Shown here: positions 1 through 6,977 of the stretch, in pieces
Numbering within the stretch: position 1 is the first letter of the stretch
Layout of the letters: each line of letters starts with the position of its first letter
Source of the DNA: Paludibacter sp.
Lineage (GTDB): Bacteria > Bacteroidota > Bacteroidia > Bacteroidales > Paludibacteraceae
Reading direction: 5' to 3'
Length of the DNA: 13,075 nt
Assembly (NCBI GenBank): GCA_024709185.1
Contig: JANJXE010000025.1
Span: 1-13,075 of the forward strand
Notes under the pieces: model-generated
Databases searched by the model: none
What the model was told of the DNA's origin: nothing
What the model saw: the letters and a program-made list of their open reading frames with translations, nothing else
Made by a program: the position numbers and the translations under genes

Positions 1-1122
1 TATGCCCGTACGGTTAAGAGCACTGATTTGGTACCATCGGGACATGTGCTTGCCTATGAGCAGATGGCACTGGTTGGGAACCGGTATTTTACTAATTCAG
101 GATTAGCAATCACGGGCCGGGAAGATATCAGCACCGGCATCACTCAGGGTAACTTCCCGGGAGGAAAAGCCATTGAATCATCGGATGGTAAAGGTAAACC
201 ATCTTCAACTGAAGCTCAGGCATCCATTAAAAAGCCTGTTTTCACTCAAAAACCCAATAAAGTGGAGGTGACTGCCGGAAGCATAAAAGTTGTTTTTAAT
301 ACTTCAAAAGCTCCGGGTCAGAGTGATAAAACCGGACTGGAAAGTTACAGCAAAAACGGTAAGGAGCTGCTGAAGAGTAATTTACAACCCAATTTCTGGC
401 GGGCTCCTATCGACAATGATTTTGGTGCACAAATACAACGGAAACTCAACGTTTGGCGGGCTGCCGGTTACAACCGAATCCTGAAAGAAGTGAAGATTCA
501 GGAATGTGTGAATTCCGTCACAGTGATCTACCAGTTCCGTCTGACAGATGTAGCAGCCGATTACACCCAAACCTATGTAGTATATGGAGATGGATCGATA
601 GATGTAAAAGTGAATTATACACCTCAAAACCCGGAGCTTAAAGAGATTCCTAGATTTGGAAATGTGCTGATCCTGCCTGTTGTATTCGATAACTACCGCT
701 ATTACGGTCGTGGTCCGGTTGAAAACTATGTCGACCGCAAGGATGCAGCATTGCTCGGTATTTACGAAAGTAAGGTAAAAGACCAATACGTTCGTTATAA
801 CCGTCCGCAGGAAAATGGCAACAAAACCGACTTGCGCTGGCTCACCCTGACCGACAACAGTGGCTTTGGTCTCAAAGTAGAAGGATTGCAACCAATGGAA
901 GTCACCGCACTTCACTATGCTTCAGAAGACTTCGATCCTGGTTTTACCAAGAAGCAGCAGCACCTCAACGACCTCTATCCACGTAAGGAAGTAGTACTTA
1001 ATCTGGACTTGTTTCAGCGTGGCATCGGGGGGACCAATTCCTGGGGGCATCTGCCTTTGGCTAGATACCGCTATGCAAATAAAGAGTATACCTTTGGCTA
1101 TCGGTTGTCGATAGTGGAGTAA
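1..1122 (+). CDS. lacZ: Beta-galactosidase (GH2, LacZ type), C-terminal part, 5' truncated by window
   Basis: This is the last 373 residues of a large glycoside hydrolase family 2 beta-galactosidase, which cleaves terminal beta-galactosides such as lactose. The frame is open from base 1, so the TTG at 28 is not the start. The N-terminal sugar-binding, immunoglobulin-like and TIM-barrel catalytic domains lie upstream of the window. What remains is the LacZ small-chain region: a linker, then NFWRAPIDNDFG near residue 131, RYYGRGPVENYVDR near 233, and RGIGGTNSWG near 340. By family comparison, W348 should correspond to the substrate-stacking Trp999 of E. coli LacZ (inferred). The frame ends normally at TAA. 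No strong terminator hairpin is visible in the 110 bases that follow. The family call is firm; the catalytic residues and any signal peptide cannot be seen, so activity and cellular location are unknown. Confidence 0.93.
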   Translation, partial: YARTVKSTDLVPSGHVLAYEQMALVGNRYFTNSGLAITGREDISTGITQGNFPGGKAIESSDGKGKPSSTEAQASIKKPVFTQKPNKVEVTAGSIKVVFNTSKAPGQSDKTGLESYSKNGKELLKSNLQPNFWRAPIDNDFGAQIQRKLNVWRAAGYNRILKEVKIQECVNSVTVIYQFRLTDVAADYTQTYVVYGDGSIDVKVNYTPQNPELKEIPRFGNVLILPVVFDNYRYYGRGPVENYVDRKDAALLGIYESKVKDQYVRYNRPQENGNKTDLRWLTLTDNSGFGLKVEGLQPMEVTALHYASEDFDPGFTKKQQHLNDLYPRKEVVLNLDLFQRGIGGTNSWGHLPLARYRYANKEYTFGYRLSIVE

Positions 1123-1199
1123 GCTGAAACATTCTGTAAAATAAATTGATAAAACAGTTATTTAAGGCAACATTTCTTAAGCAAACGGCATCTGTGAGT

Positions 1200-1207
1200 T
1201 AATTTTG
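1200..1207 (+). promoter_or_regulatory. Bacteroidota-type -7 box (TAATTTTG) for the VWA lipoprotein gene
   Basis: TAATTTTG matches the TAnnTTTG -7 consensus of the Bacteroidota primary sigma factor. It lies 25 bases upstream of the ATG at 1233, giving a predicted leader of about 20 bases. No good TTTG is seen at the expected -33 position, so strength is uncertain. Confidence 0.5.
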
Positions 1208-1232
1208 TAAAATCTTAAAATATAAAGATCCA

Positions 1233-2687
1233 ATGAAAACTCAACTAACAGCTGTCGCTTGCTTTATTTTTACACTGATGATTTCTGGTTGCCAGGATGA
1301 TTACTCCGGGCCAAATGGTTACTACGATTACGATGGTTTAGCCGAATTTTCGGGCGGCGAAAAGTACAAGGACTATGCTGAAAATCCTTTTGTAGAAGTG
1401 TCCGAACAGCCTGTTTCCACTTTTTCGGTCGATGCCGATGGCGCTTCCTATGCCAATATGCGGCGCTTTATGAATCTTGGTCAGCTGCCCCCCAAAGCTT
1501 CGGTTCGTATCGAGGAATACCTGAACTACTTTACCTACGACTATCCCGAACCTCAGGCAGGAGAAAATGTGGCCCTGGTTTCTGAAGTGGCTGCCTGTCC
1601 GTGGAATAATGAACATTACCTATTACGATTGGGAGTTAAAGGGAAAACAGTCCCGCTTTCCGAACTTCCCAATTCGAATTATGTGTTTCTGATTGATGTT
1701 TCCGGATCGATGGACTCGCCGGACAAACTGGGGGTTCTGAAAAGTGGTTTCAAAACGCTTACCAACAATCTCCGTCCGCAGGATCGCATCGCTATTGTAA
1801 CCTATGCCGGAAGTGCCGGGGTGTTGCTGCAATCGACTCCGGCAACAGAAAAAAAGAAGATTATCGCTGCCATCGATAAACTTTCAGCTGGCGGTTCCAC
1901 TGCTGGTGCCGAAGGGATTACCACCGCATACGAAATTGCGATGGAACACTTTGTTGAAGGAGGTAACAATAGGGTGATTCTGGGAACCGATGGTGATTTC
2001 AATGTGGGGCCTTCATCTACGGAGGAATTGATTGAACTGATTGAAGAAAAGCGCGAAAGTGGAGTTTACCTCACTGTGCTTGGTGTGGGTGGGGGTAATC
2101 TCAACGATCACATGATGGAGCAAATTGCCAATAAAGGAAACGGCAATTATGAATATATCGATAATGCTGATCAGATTAAAAAGGTATTTACCCACGAAGT
2201 GGAACGTTTTTACACCATTGCTAAGGATGTGAAACTACAGGTGACTTTCAACCAGCAAACGGTGAAGAACTACCGCCTGATTGGCTATGAAAACAGAAGT
2301 CTGAACGAAGATGATTTCGAAAACGATACCGTGGATGCCGGTGAAATAGGAGTGGGGCAAACGATTACCGCACTTTACGAAGTTAAATTACGAACTACCG
2401 GACTCAACACCTTTGCTCAGTTCGACCTGCGCTACAAAAAGCCCGGCGATTCGAACAGCCGCCTGCTGGCTCACACCATTACTGCCGATCCATCTTCTAA
2501 AATTGCCGTATCTGAAAACATGCGTTTTGCCTCATCCGTTGCCGCATTTGGCCTCTTGATGAAAGAATCGGAATACAAGGGGACTGCGAACAAAAGCCTG
2601 GTTCTAAGTCTGGCAACAAATGCCACGACCTACGACCCGCACGGCTACCGAAAGGAATTTATTGAGCTGGTGAAAAAGCTAAAATAA
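1233..2687 (+). CDS. VWA-domain lipoprotein, YfbK-like
   Basis: This is a 484-residue lipoprotein. A hydrophobic signal segment (residues 3-19) ends in the lipobox ISGC with Cys20 as the predicted lipidation site. A Tyr/Asp/Gly-rich linker follows, then the N-terminal domain typical of YfbK-type proteins (about residues 55-130, containing FSVDADGASYANMRRF). Next comes a von Willebrand A domain (about 148-320) with an intact MIDAS metal site: D155-x-S157-x-S159, T223 and D253. The C-terminal DUF3520-type region includes FGLLMKESEYKG at 439-450. VWA domains bind partners through a divalent metal; the partner and physiological role of this family are not known. Many Bacteroidota homologues carry an extra N-terminal carboxypeptidase-regulatory-like domain, which is absent here. 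It has its own -7 box and is flanked by a convergent tRNA, so it is probably monocistronic. Confidence 0.88.
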   Translation: MKTQLTAVACFIFTLMISGCQDDYSGPNGYYDYDGLAEFSGGEKYKDYAENPFVEVSEQPVSTFSVDADGASYANMRRFMNLGQLPPKASVRIEEYLNYFTYDYPEPQAGENVALVSEVAACPWNNEHYLLRLGVKGKTVPLSELPNSNYVFLIDVSGSMDSPDKLGVLKSGFKTLTNNLRPQDRIAIVTYAGSAGVLLQSTPATEKKKIIAAIDKLSAGGSTAGAEGITTAYEIAMEHFVEGGNNRVILGTDGDFNVGPSSTEELIELIEEKRESGVYLTVLGVGGGNLNDHMMEQIANKGNGNYEYIDNADQIKKVFTHEVERFYTIAKDVKLQVTFNQQTVKNYRLIGYENRSLNEDDFENDTVDAGEIGVGQTITALYEVKLRTTGLNTFAQFDLRYKKPGDSNSRLLAHTITADPSSKIAVSENMRFASSVAAFGLLMKESEYKGTANKSLVLSLATNATTYDPHGYRKEFIELVKKLK

Positions 2688-2704
2688 ACGTTTAATCATT
2701 AAAA
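2685..2704. repeat. Palindrome TAAACGTTTA plus two ATTAATC-like heptads at the VWA gene end
   Basis: A perfect 10-base palindrome, TAAACGTTTA (2685-2694), contains the stop codon of the VWA gene. From 2691 two heptads related to ATTAATC (TTTAATC and ATTAAAA) fill the 18-base gap up to the tRNA 3' end. It may help separate the convergent transcripts, but it is too short and AT-rich to call a classical terminator. Confidence 0.35.
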
Positions 2705-2705
2705 G

Positions 2706-2778
2706 TGACCCCGGTGGGGGTCGAACCCACGACCCACAGATTAAGAGTCTGTTGCTCTACCAACTGAGCTACGAAGTC
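2706..2778 (-). tRNA. tRNA-Lys (anticodon CTT)
   Basis: The minus strand folds into a full 73-nt cloverleaf. The acceptor stem GACTTCG pairs with CGGGGTC (two G-U pairs) and the discriminator is A at 2706. The D arm is GCTC...GAGC. The anticodon stem ACAGA/TCTGT encloses the loop CTCTTAA, with anticodon CTT at 2745-2743, which reads the Lys codon AAG. The variable loop has five bases, and the T arm is GTGGG-TTCGACC-CCCAC. No CCA is encoded after the discriminator, as is usual in Bacteroidota, so CCA must be added by tRNA nucleotidyltransferase. It is transcribed alone, towards the VWA gene. Confidence 0.97.
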
Positions 2779-2795
2779 ATTGTTTTTTGGGACTG

Positions 2796-2826
2796 CAAAG
2801 ATAAACACTTTTTCAAAGCTACCAAA
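2796..2826 (-). promoter_or_regulatory. Consensus Bacteroidota promoter of tRNA-Lys (TTTG-N19-TATCTTTG)
   Basis: On the minus strand TTTG (2826-2823) is followed after 19 bases by TATCTTTG (2803-2796), an excellent fit to the -33 TTTG and -7 TAnnTTTG elements of the Bacteroidota primary sigma factor. Transcription is predicted to begin near 2789, about ten bases before the mature tRNA 5' end. Confidence 0.78.
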
Positions 2827-2904
2827 GTATCATAAAGAAAAACTGAAATTATTTTGGTCTGTGTGCACCCACGGGTTGATTTAACCTTTCAAGGTGACTT
2901 CTCG

Positions 2905-2936
2905 TTGTAATGATTCGAAAAAAATGAGTACTTTTG
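2905..2936 (+). promoter_or_regulatory. Promoter of the nucleotidyltransferase-galE-manA operon (TTG-N21-TACTTTTG)
   Basis: TTG at 2905-2907 is followed after 21 bases by TACTTTTG (2929-2936), a full match to TAnnTTTG. It predicts a transcript start near 2943 and so fixes the first gene's start at ATG 2961; the upstream in-frame TTG at 2934 lies inside the -7 box. A short inverted repeat, ACCTT-TC-AAGGT, sits just upstream at 2884-2895 and may be chance. Confidence 0.65.
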
Positions 2937-2960
2937 CAGCTCAAATCTAAAACAAAGAAA

Positions 2961-3869
2961 ATGAAGCCAACTTTATTTGTACTTGCAGCCGGAATGGGCA
3001 GTCGTTACGGTGGTCTGAAACAGCTCGACGGGCTGGGCCCAAGTGGTGAAACCATTATGGATTATTCGATTTACGACGCTATTCGTGCTGGTTTCGGAAA
3101 GGTCGTATTTGTTATCCGTGAAACATTCGAACAGGATTTCCGGCAGGTAGTTGTTAATAAATACCGCGATCTGATTGATGTGGAGATTGTTTTTCAGGAT
3201 TTGAATAATATTCCTGAAGGGTATACTTTTAATCCGGCCCGTGAAAAACCATGGGGTACCAATCATGCTGTGCTGATGGGTAAAAATGTAATCCGCGAAC
3301 CTTTTGCAGTGATTAATGCCGATGATTATTACGGACAGGAATCCTTTCAGGTGCTGGGCGATTTTCTCCGGAGTGTGGAAGGAAAGAAAAATGAATACTG
3401 TATGGTAGGCTATCATGTGGGCAATACCTTGTCGGAAAGTGGTTCGGTGAGCCGTGGTATCTGTGTGGTGGATGAAAATAATTACCTGCAAAATGTGGTG
3501 GAACGTACCCATATTGAGGAAAAATCGGGCGATATTATCTATCTGGATGAAAAAGGAGAAGAAGTTTCGATCCCTGCTAATACTCCGGTATCAATGAATA
3601 TGTGGGGCTTTACTCCCGATTATTTTGAGTATTCAGAAGAAATCTTCAAACAGTTTCTTGCCGAACGCGGACAGGAATTGAAATCTGAATATTACATTCC
3701 ACTGGCAGTTAATGAACTGATTGTTGGTGGTAAAGCGAAATGTAAAGTGCTCGATACCAATTCGAAATGGTTTGGTGTTACCTATGCTGAAGACCGCCCG
3801 CAGGTGGTATTGAAAATTAATGAACTGGTTCGCAAGGGTGTTTATCCTGCTCAACTGTATAAAGCGTAA
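2961..3869 (+). CDS. Sugar-phosphate nucleotidyltransferase (NTP_transferase family)
   Basis: A 302-residue enzyme predicted to join a nucleoside monophosphate from an NTP to a sugar 1-phosphate, releasing pyrophosphate and giving an activated sugar. The Rossmann-like nucleotide-binding signature LAAGMGSRYGGLKQ is at residues 8-21, with the probable activating Lys20. PWGTNHAVL at 97-105 and the metal- or sugar-binding NADDYYG at 119-125 follow. No left-handed beta-helix acyltransferase extension is present. ATG 2961 was chosen because the promoter -7 box ends at 2936 and the protein then begins directly at the conserved first strand. The stop is four bases before galE, so the two genes are co-transcribed and probably translationally linked. 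The neighbouring galE and manA suggest hexose substrates, but neither the base nor the sugar can be read from the sequence. Confidence 0.85.
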   Translation: MKPTLFVLAAGMGSRYGGLKQLDGLGPSGETIMDYSIYDAIRAGFGKVVFVIRETFEQDFRQVVVNKYRDLIDVEIVFQDLNNIPEGYTFNPAREKPWGTNHAVLMGKNVIREPFAVINADDYYGQESFQVLGDFLRSVEGKKNEYCMVGYHVGNTLSESGSVSRGICVVDENNYLQNVVERTHIEEKSGDIIYLDEKGEEVSIPANTPVSMNMWGFTPDYFEYSEEIFKQFLAERGQELKSEYYIPLAVNELIVGGKAKCKVLDTNSKWFGVTYAEDRPQVVLKINELVRKGVYPAQLYKA

Positions 3870-3873
3870 TTCT

Positions 3874-4911
3874 ATGTCGAAAGTTTTAGTTACCGGAGGT
3901 ACCGGATACATTGGTTCACACACAGTAGTTGAACTTATTAAGGAAGGTTTTGAGGTTGTGATTGTCGACAACCTGTCGAATTCCAACGTAAATGTGTTGG
4001 ATGGTATTGAGAAGATTACCGGCGTTCGTCCTCCTTTTGAAAATATCGATTGTGTCGATTACGTAAGCATGGACCGTATGTTTGCCAAGTACGAAAATAT
4101 CGAATCCATTATTCATTTTGCTGCCAGTAAGGCTGTAGGAGAATCGGTTGAAAAGCCTCTGTTGTACTACCGCAATAACCTGGTGTCGCTTATCAATATC
4201 CTTCAGCTGATGCCGATTCACAAGGTGAAAAACTTTGTTTTCTCTTCCTCGTGTACGGTGTATGGTCAGCCCGATATTCTTCCTGTAACCGAAGATGCTC
4301 CTATTAAGGTTGCGATGTCGCCTTATGGAAATACCAAGCAGATTGGTGAGGAAATTATTCGGGATACCATCAGTGCAGCTCCTGCCAACTACAACAGCAT
4401 CATCCTTCGCTACTTTAATCCGATTGGAGCTCATGCTTCGGCCGAGATTGGTGAATTGCCCAATGGTGTGCCCAACAACCTGATTCCTTTTGTAACGCAG
4501 ACGGCAATTGGCATTCGTAAGCAACTTCAGGTATTTGGCGACGATTACGATACTCCTGACGGATCGTGTATCCGCGATTATATTCATGTAGTGGATTTGG
4601 CCAAAGCGCATGTGATTGCAGTAAAACGGATGCTTGAAGGTAAATCGCTTTCAAATGTAGAGACCTTTAACCTTGGTACCGGTCGCGGATTATCCGTTCT
4701 CGAAATTTTGACTACCTTCGAAAAGGTGAACGAAGTGAAAGTGCCTTATAAAATAGTAGGTCGTCGTGCCGGCGATATCGAAAAGGTATGGGCCGATCCT
4801 ACTTATGCCAATGAAGTGCTCGGTTGGAAAGCAACAGAAACAGTTGAGGAAACTCTCCGTAGTGCCTGGGCCTGGGAGCAAAACCTCGCCAACCAACCCA
4901 CTAATCATTAA
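3874..4911 (+). CDS. galE: UDP-glucose 4-epimerase
   Basis: GalE is a cytoplasmic NAD-dependent enzyme that interconverts UDP-glucose and UDP-galactose in the Leloir pathway and in polysaccharide precursor supply. The 345-residue product is of normal length. It has the Rossmann dinucleotide motif TGGTGYIG (residues 7-14), the catalytic serine in FSSSCTVYG (S126) and the short-chain dehydrogenase pair Y151-x3-K155 in YGNTK. IRDYIHVVDLA, typical of the family, is in the C-terminal half. ATG 3874 is four bases after the upstream stop and starts directly at the conserved first strand; the frame is open further upstream, but that stretch overlaps the previous gene and has no family similarity. The last three codons and stop lie in a heptad repeat that runs on to manA. 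Some GalE relatives act on N-acetylated sugars, so exact specificity is not certain. Confidence 0.95.
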   Translation: MSKVLVTGGTGYIGSHTVVELIKEGFEVVIVDNLSNSNVNVLDGIEKITGVRPPFENIDCVDYVSMDRMFAKYENIESIIHFAASKAVGESVEKPLLYYRNNLVSLINILQLMPIHKVKNFVFSSSCTVYGQPDILPVTEDAPIKVAMSPYGNTKQIGEEIIRDTISAAPANYNSIILRYFNPIGAHASAEIGELPNGVPNNLIPFVTQTAIGIRKQLQVFGDDYDTPDGSCIRDYIHVVDLAKAHVIAVKRMLEGKSLSNVETFNLGTGRGLSVLEILTTFEKVNEVKVPYKIVGRRAGDIEKVWADPTYANEVLGWKATETVEETLRSAWAWEQNLANQPTNH

Positions 4912-4948
4912 TAATTTATCATTAATCATTAATCATTAATCATTAATA
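4900..4948 (+). repeat. Seven-unit in-phase heptad array, consensus ATTAATC, ending at the manA start codon
   Basis: Seven consecutive 7-base units lie in perfect register. The units at 4921, 4928 and 4935 are exact ATTAATC. Those at 4900, 4907, 4914 and 4942 differ by one base each. The first units encode the end and stop codon of galE; the last touches the TTG start of manA. The array contributes no Shine-Dalgarno sequence but makes an A/U-only, poorly structured leader. Unit number could vary by replication slippage (inference). Confidence 0.9.
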
Positions 4949-5920
4949 TTGTATCCTTTAAAGTTTTCTCCGATTCTCAAAGATAAAATTTGGGGCGGAA
5001 CAAAGTTGAAATCGCTGTTCGATAAGAACGCTGCCAGTGATAAGTTAGGTGAAAGCTGGGAACTTTCCGGCTACGAAGGCGATGAGTCGGTAGTTACAAA
5101 TGGTTTTCTGGCTGGGAATAACCTTCGCGAACTTATCGAAGTGTATATGGGCGAATTGGTGGGTGACAAGGTGTTCGATCAACACGGTCACTCTTTTCCT
5201 TTGTTATTTAAGCTCATTGATGCCAACGAAAATCTTTCGATTCAGGTTCATCCCGGCGATGAGGTGGCGGCTGAAAGGCACAATTCCTATGGTAAAACCG
5301 AGATGTGGTATGTTGTTGATGCCGATCCGGGTGCTGAATTGATAATTGGTTTTACAGATGATTGTTCACGCGACAGCTATCTCGATGCACTGGATAATGA
5401 TACAGTTGAAGACTTACTTCAGCACGTGCCAGTTACTAAAGGGGATGTATTCTTTATTCCTGCCGGACTGGTTCATGCAATTGGTAAAGGGGTAGTAGTA
5501 GCCGAAATTCAGCAAAGCAGTGATGTGACCTATCGCATTTACGACTTTAAACGGAAAGATGATCAGGGAAATGAACGGGAATTGCATACCGAAGAAGCGC
5601 TCGACGTAATCAATTTTTCAGCTTCGGTGAATCCAAAAACACCCTACAAACCTGTCTTGAATGAGTTAACTCACCTGGTTACCAGTGAATACTTTTCTAC
5701 CAGTATGCTTTGGTTTAATGAAGAGTTAATCCGTAATTACGGAAACATTGATTCTTTTGAAGCGTATATGTGCCTCGAAGGAAGTTTCAATATTGAACAC
5801 AATGGAGAAAATACCTTAGTGGAAGCTGGCGATACGGTGTTGATTCCTGCTGTTGTGGAGGAAGTGAAGCTGGTGCCAGTTGGAGGGGAAGTGCGTTTGC
5901 TGGAAGTGTTTGTGCCCTGA
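4949..5920 (+). CDS. manA: Mannose-6-phosphate isomerase, class I
   Basis: ManA interconverts mannose 6-phosphate and fructose 6-phosphate, linking glycolysis to GDP-mannose supply. The 323-residue product belongs to the short type I (zinc cupin) form common in Firmicutes and Bacteroidota. Predicted zinc ligands are Q99 and H101 in LSIQVHPGDE, E118 in KTEMWYV and H176 in PAGLVHAIGKG; R196 in VTYRIYDF is the likely catalytic arginine. The start is TTG: an in-frame TAA lies four codons upstream, no ATG or GTG intervenes, and the first in-frame ATG (residue 67) is far inside the conserved domain, while MYPLKFSPIL fits the family N-terminus. It follows galE by 37 bases made of the heptad repeat, and converges on the GNAT gene with only nine bases between the stops. 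Confidence 0.93.
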   Translation: MYPLKFSPILKDKIWGGTKLKSLFDKNAASDKLGESWELSGYEGDESVVTNGFLAGNNLRELIEVYMGELVGDKVFDQHGHSFPLLFKLIDANENLSIQVHPGDEVAAERHNSYGKTEMWYVVDADPGAELIIGFTDDCSRDSYLDALDNDTVEDLLQHVPVTKGDVFFIPAGLVHAIGKGVVVAEIQQSSDVTYRIYDFKRKDDQGNERELHTEEALDVINFSASVNPKTPYKPVLNELTHLVTSEYFSTSMLWFNEELIRNYGNIDSFEAYMCLEGSFNIEHNGENTLVEAGDTVLIPAVVEEVKLVPVGGEVRLLEVFVP

Positions 5921-5929
5921 AACAGCGGG

Positions 5930-6466
5930 TTATTTTAGTCGTAAATAATCGTTGCGAAACTGCTGGAAAAGAACGATATCGGTGAACTCACTTTCCGAAC
6001 GGACCCATTGTTTTAAAACCACTGATGAAAAATTCCGGTTAGTAAACATGGTAATGCTGGCTGTGTTCGAAGCAGCGATATGACAGTACAACTGATTGAT
6101 TTTTAAAAAATCAAATACATATGCCTCGGTAAGTTGCAATGCTGCCGAGGCATATCCTTTTTTCTTATATTCCGGAGCTACAAACAATCCCAGCGCTATG
6201 CGGCTGTGGTGCAAATCAAAATCGAATAAATCGACTGTTCCGACTGTTTTACCACTGGTTGTGTCTGTCATCATCAGTCGAAGCTGATGTGTTTCATAAA
6301 TATCTTTATGACACTCGCTGATGTACTGCTTTAGCGCATACCGTGAGTAGGGTTGCCGGGTGTTGCCTGAATCCCAGTACAGCGCCATGTTCTCCCACTC
6401 ATACAGTAATTCAAGATCTTCCGGCTCCGGGGCCCGCAATCGTAAAATAGTATTGCTCAGGTACAT
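5930..6466 (-). CDS. GNAT-family N-acetyltransferase (RimJ/RimL-like)
   Basis: A 178-residue acetyltransferase predicted to move acetyl from acetyl-CoA to an amine. The N-terminus (ILRLRAPEPEDLELLYEWEN) is typical of the Acetyltransf_3 subgroup that includes RimJ, RimL and SpeG. The acetyl-CoA pyrophosphate-binding loop is at about residues 98-107 (APEYKKKGYA, a variant of R/Q-x-x-G-x-G/A) after the strand IALGLFV. N134 in AASNTASITMF is in the usual motif B position. It is the last gene of the recR operon, 35 bases after the HAD gene, and converges on manA. The substrate cannot be told: protein N-terminus, polyamine and antibiotic are all possible for this fold. Confidence 0.82.
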   Translation of the reverse strand: MYLSNTILRLRAPEPEDLELLYEWENMALYWDSGNTRQPYSRYALKQYISECHKDIYETHQLRLMMTDTTSGKTVGTVDLFDFDLHHSRIALGLFVAPEYKKKGYASAALQLTEAYVFDFLKINQLYCHIAASNTASITMFTNRNFSSVVLKQWVRSESEFTDIVLFQQFRNDYLRLK

Positions 6467-6501
6467 CAGATTATCAATTGAAAGTTACAGCAGTTGGCAA
6501 T

Positions 6502-6975
6502 TTATCCAAAAATAGACTTGAAAAAGCCTCTTTTCTTCTTGCTTTGTAATTCAGGATAATGGTCTGAACTACTGTATTCAACCAGGGCTTCTTTGGAAAG
6601 ATGACGACCCTCGGCAATCATTTTGTAAATGATTCCCCAATCGGGAAGTCCGCCCAGGTTACGGTCGTCGATAAACAGGTCGGCTTTTAGTTTGCGGGGT
6701 TCCCGACTATCCGGTGTTTCTTCCGGATAATTGGAATTGACTGCGTAAAATTCCAAACCGCGCCTGCGGCAGTATTCTACCGCTTCAGCCAGTTCCTTAC
6801 CCTCGCGAACCGTCCACATGATAAGGCGAAGATGAAAATCATCCTGTAGTTTACGAAGCGTTTCAATGGCAAAAGGGATTTCTTTTCCGATACGTGGATA
6901 CTCGTGGGTGACAATGGTTCCGTCGAAATCAACGGCGATTATCAACATGCTGGGGTTGAAATTGGGTTGCTTCAT
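6502..6975 (-). CDS. Capless HAD-superfamily hydrolase, BT0820-like
   Basis: A 157-residue haloacid dehalogenase-fold protein with all four motifs and almost no cap insert. Motif I is D16-F-D18-G-T, with D16 as nucleophile and D18 as acid/base. Motif II is T55 in IMWTVREG, the motif III lysine is probably K97 in RKLKADL, and motif IV is the pair D103-D104 in LFIDDRN. It resembles the small Bacteroides hydrolases called BT0820-like (from memory, not searched). A capless active site is open and could take a large or polymeric phosphate ester, so the substrate is undecided. A Lys/Arg-rich tail (SKKKRGFFKSIF) ends the protein. ATG 6975 is two bases after the upstream stop; TTG 6981 overlaps that stop and is less likely, and ATG 6948 (MLIIAVDFDG), where the conserved domain begins, remains possible. 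Confidence 0.8.
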   Translation of the reverse strand: MKQPNFNPSMLIIAVDFDGTIVTHEYPRIGKEIPFAIETLRKLQDDFHLRLIMWTVREGKELAEAVEYCRRRGLEFYAVNSNYPEETPDSREPRKLKADLFIDDRNLGGLPDWGIIYKMIAEGRHLSKEALVEYSSSDHYPELQSKKKRGFFKSIFG

Positions 6976-6977
6976 AC

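Noticed and set aside
382..915. Antisense open frame opposite the beta-galactosidase end (177 codons).
   Set aside because: No family similarity and fully overlapped by a conserved LacZ domain.
1123..1232. Possible terminator or small RNA between lacZ and the VWA gene.
   Set aside because: Only weak AT-only pairing could be found, with no stable GC stem and no T-run.
2884..2895. Inverted repeat ACCTT-TC-AAGGT as an operator.
   Set aside because: Five-base arms are expected by chance in a region this size; mentioned only with the promoter.
2934..2960. Upstream TTG start for the nucleotidyltransferase.
   Set aside because: It lies in the promoter -7 box, and the added residues are unlike the family; ATG 2961 is preferred.
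3820..3873. Longer GalE N-terminus in frame with the epimerase.
   Set aside because: It overlaps the 3' end of the upstream gene and precedes the conserved Rossmann strand; ATG 3874 fits family length.
3916..4611. Long antisense open frame opposite galE (231 codons).
   Set aside because: It lies fully inside a gene with intact catalytic motifs, and its translation has no recognisable domain or leader; it is a shadow of galE codon usage.
4900..4948. CRISPR array or mobile-element end at the heptad repeat.
   Set aside because: Units are seven bases with no spacers, and no cas, transposase or target-site duplication is present.
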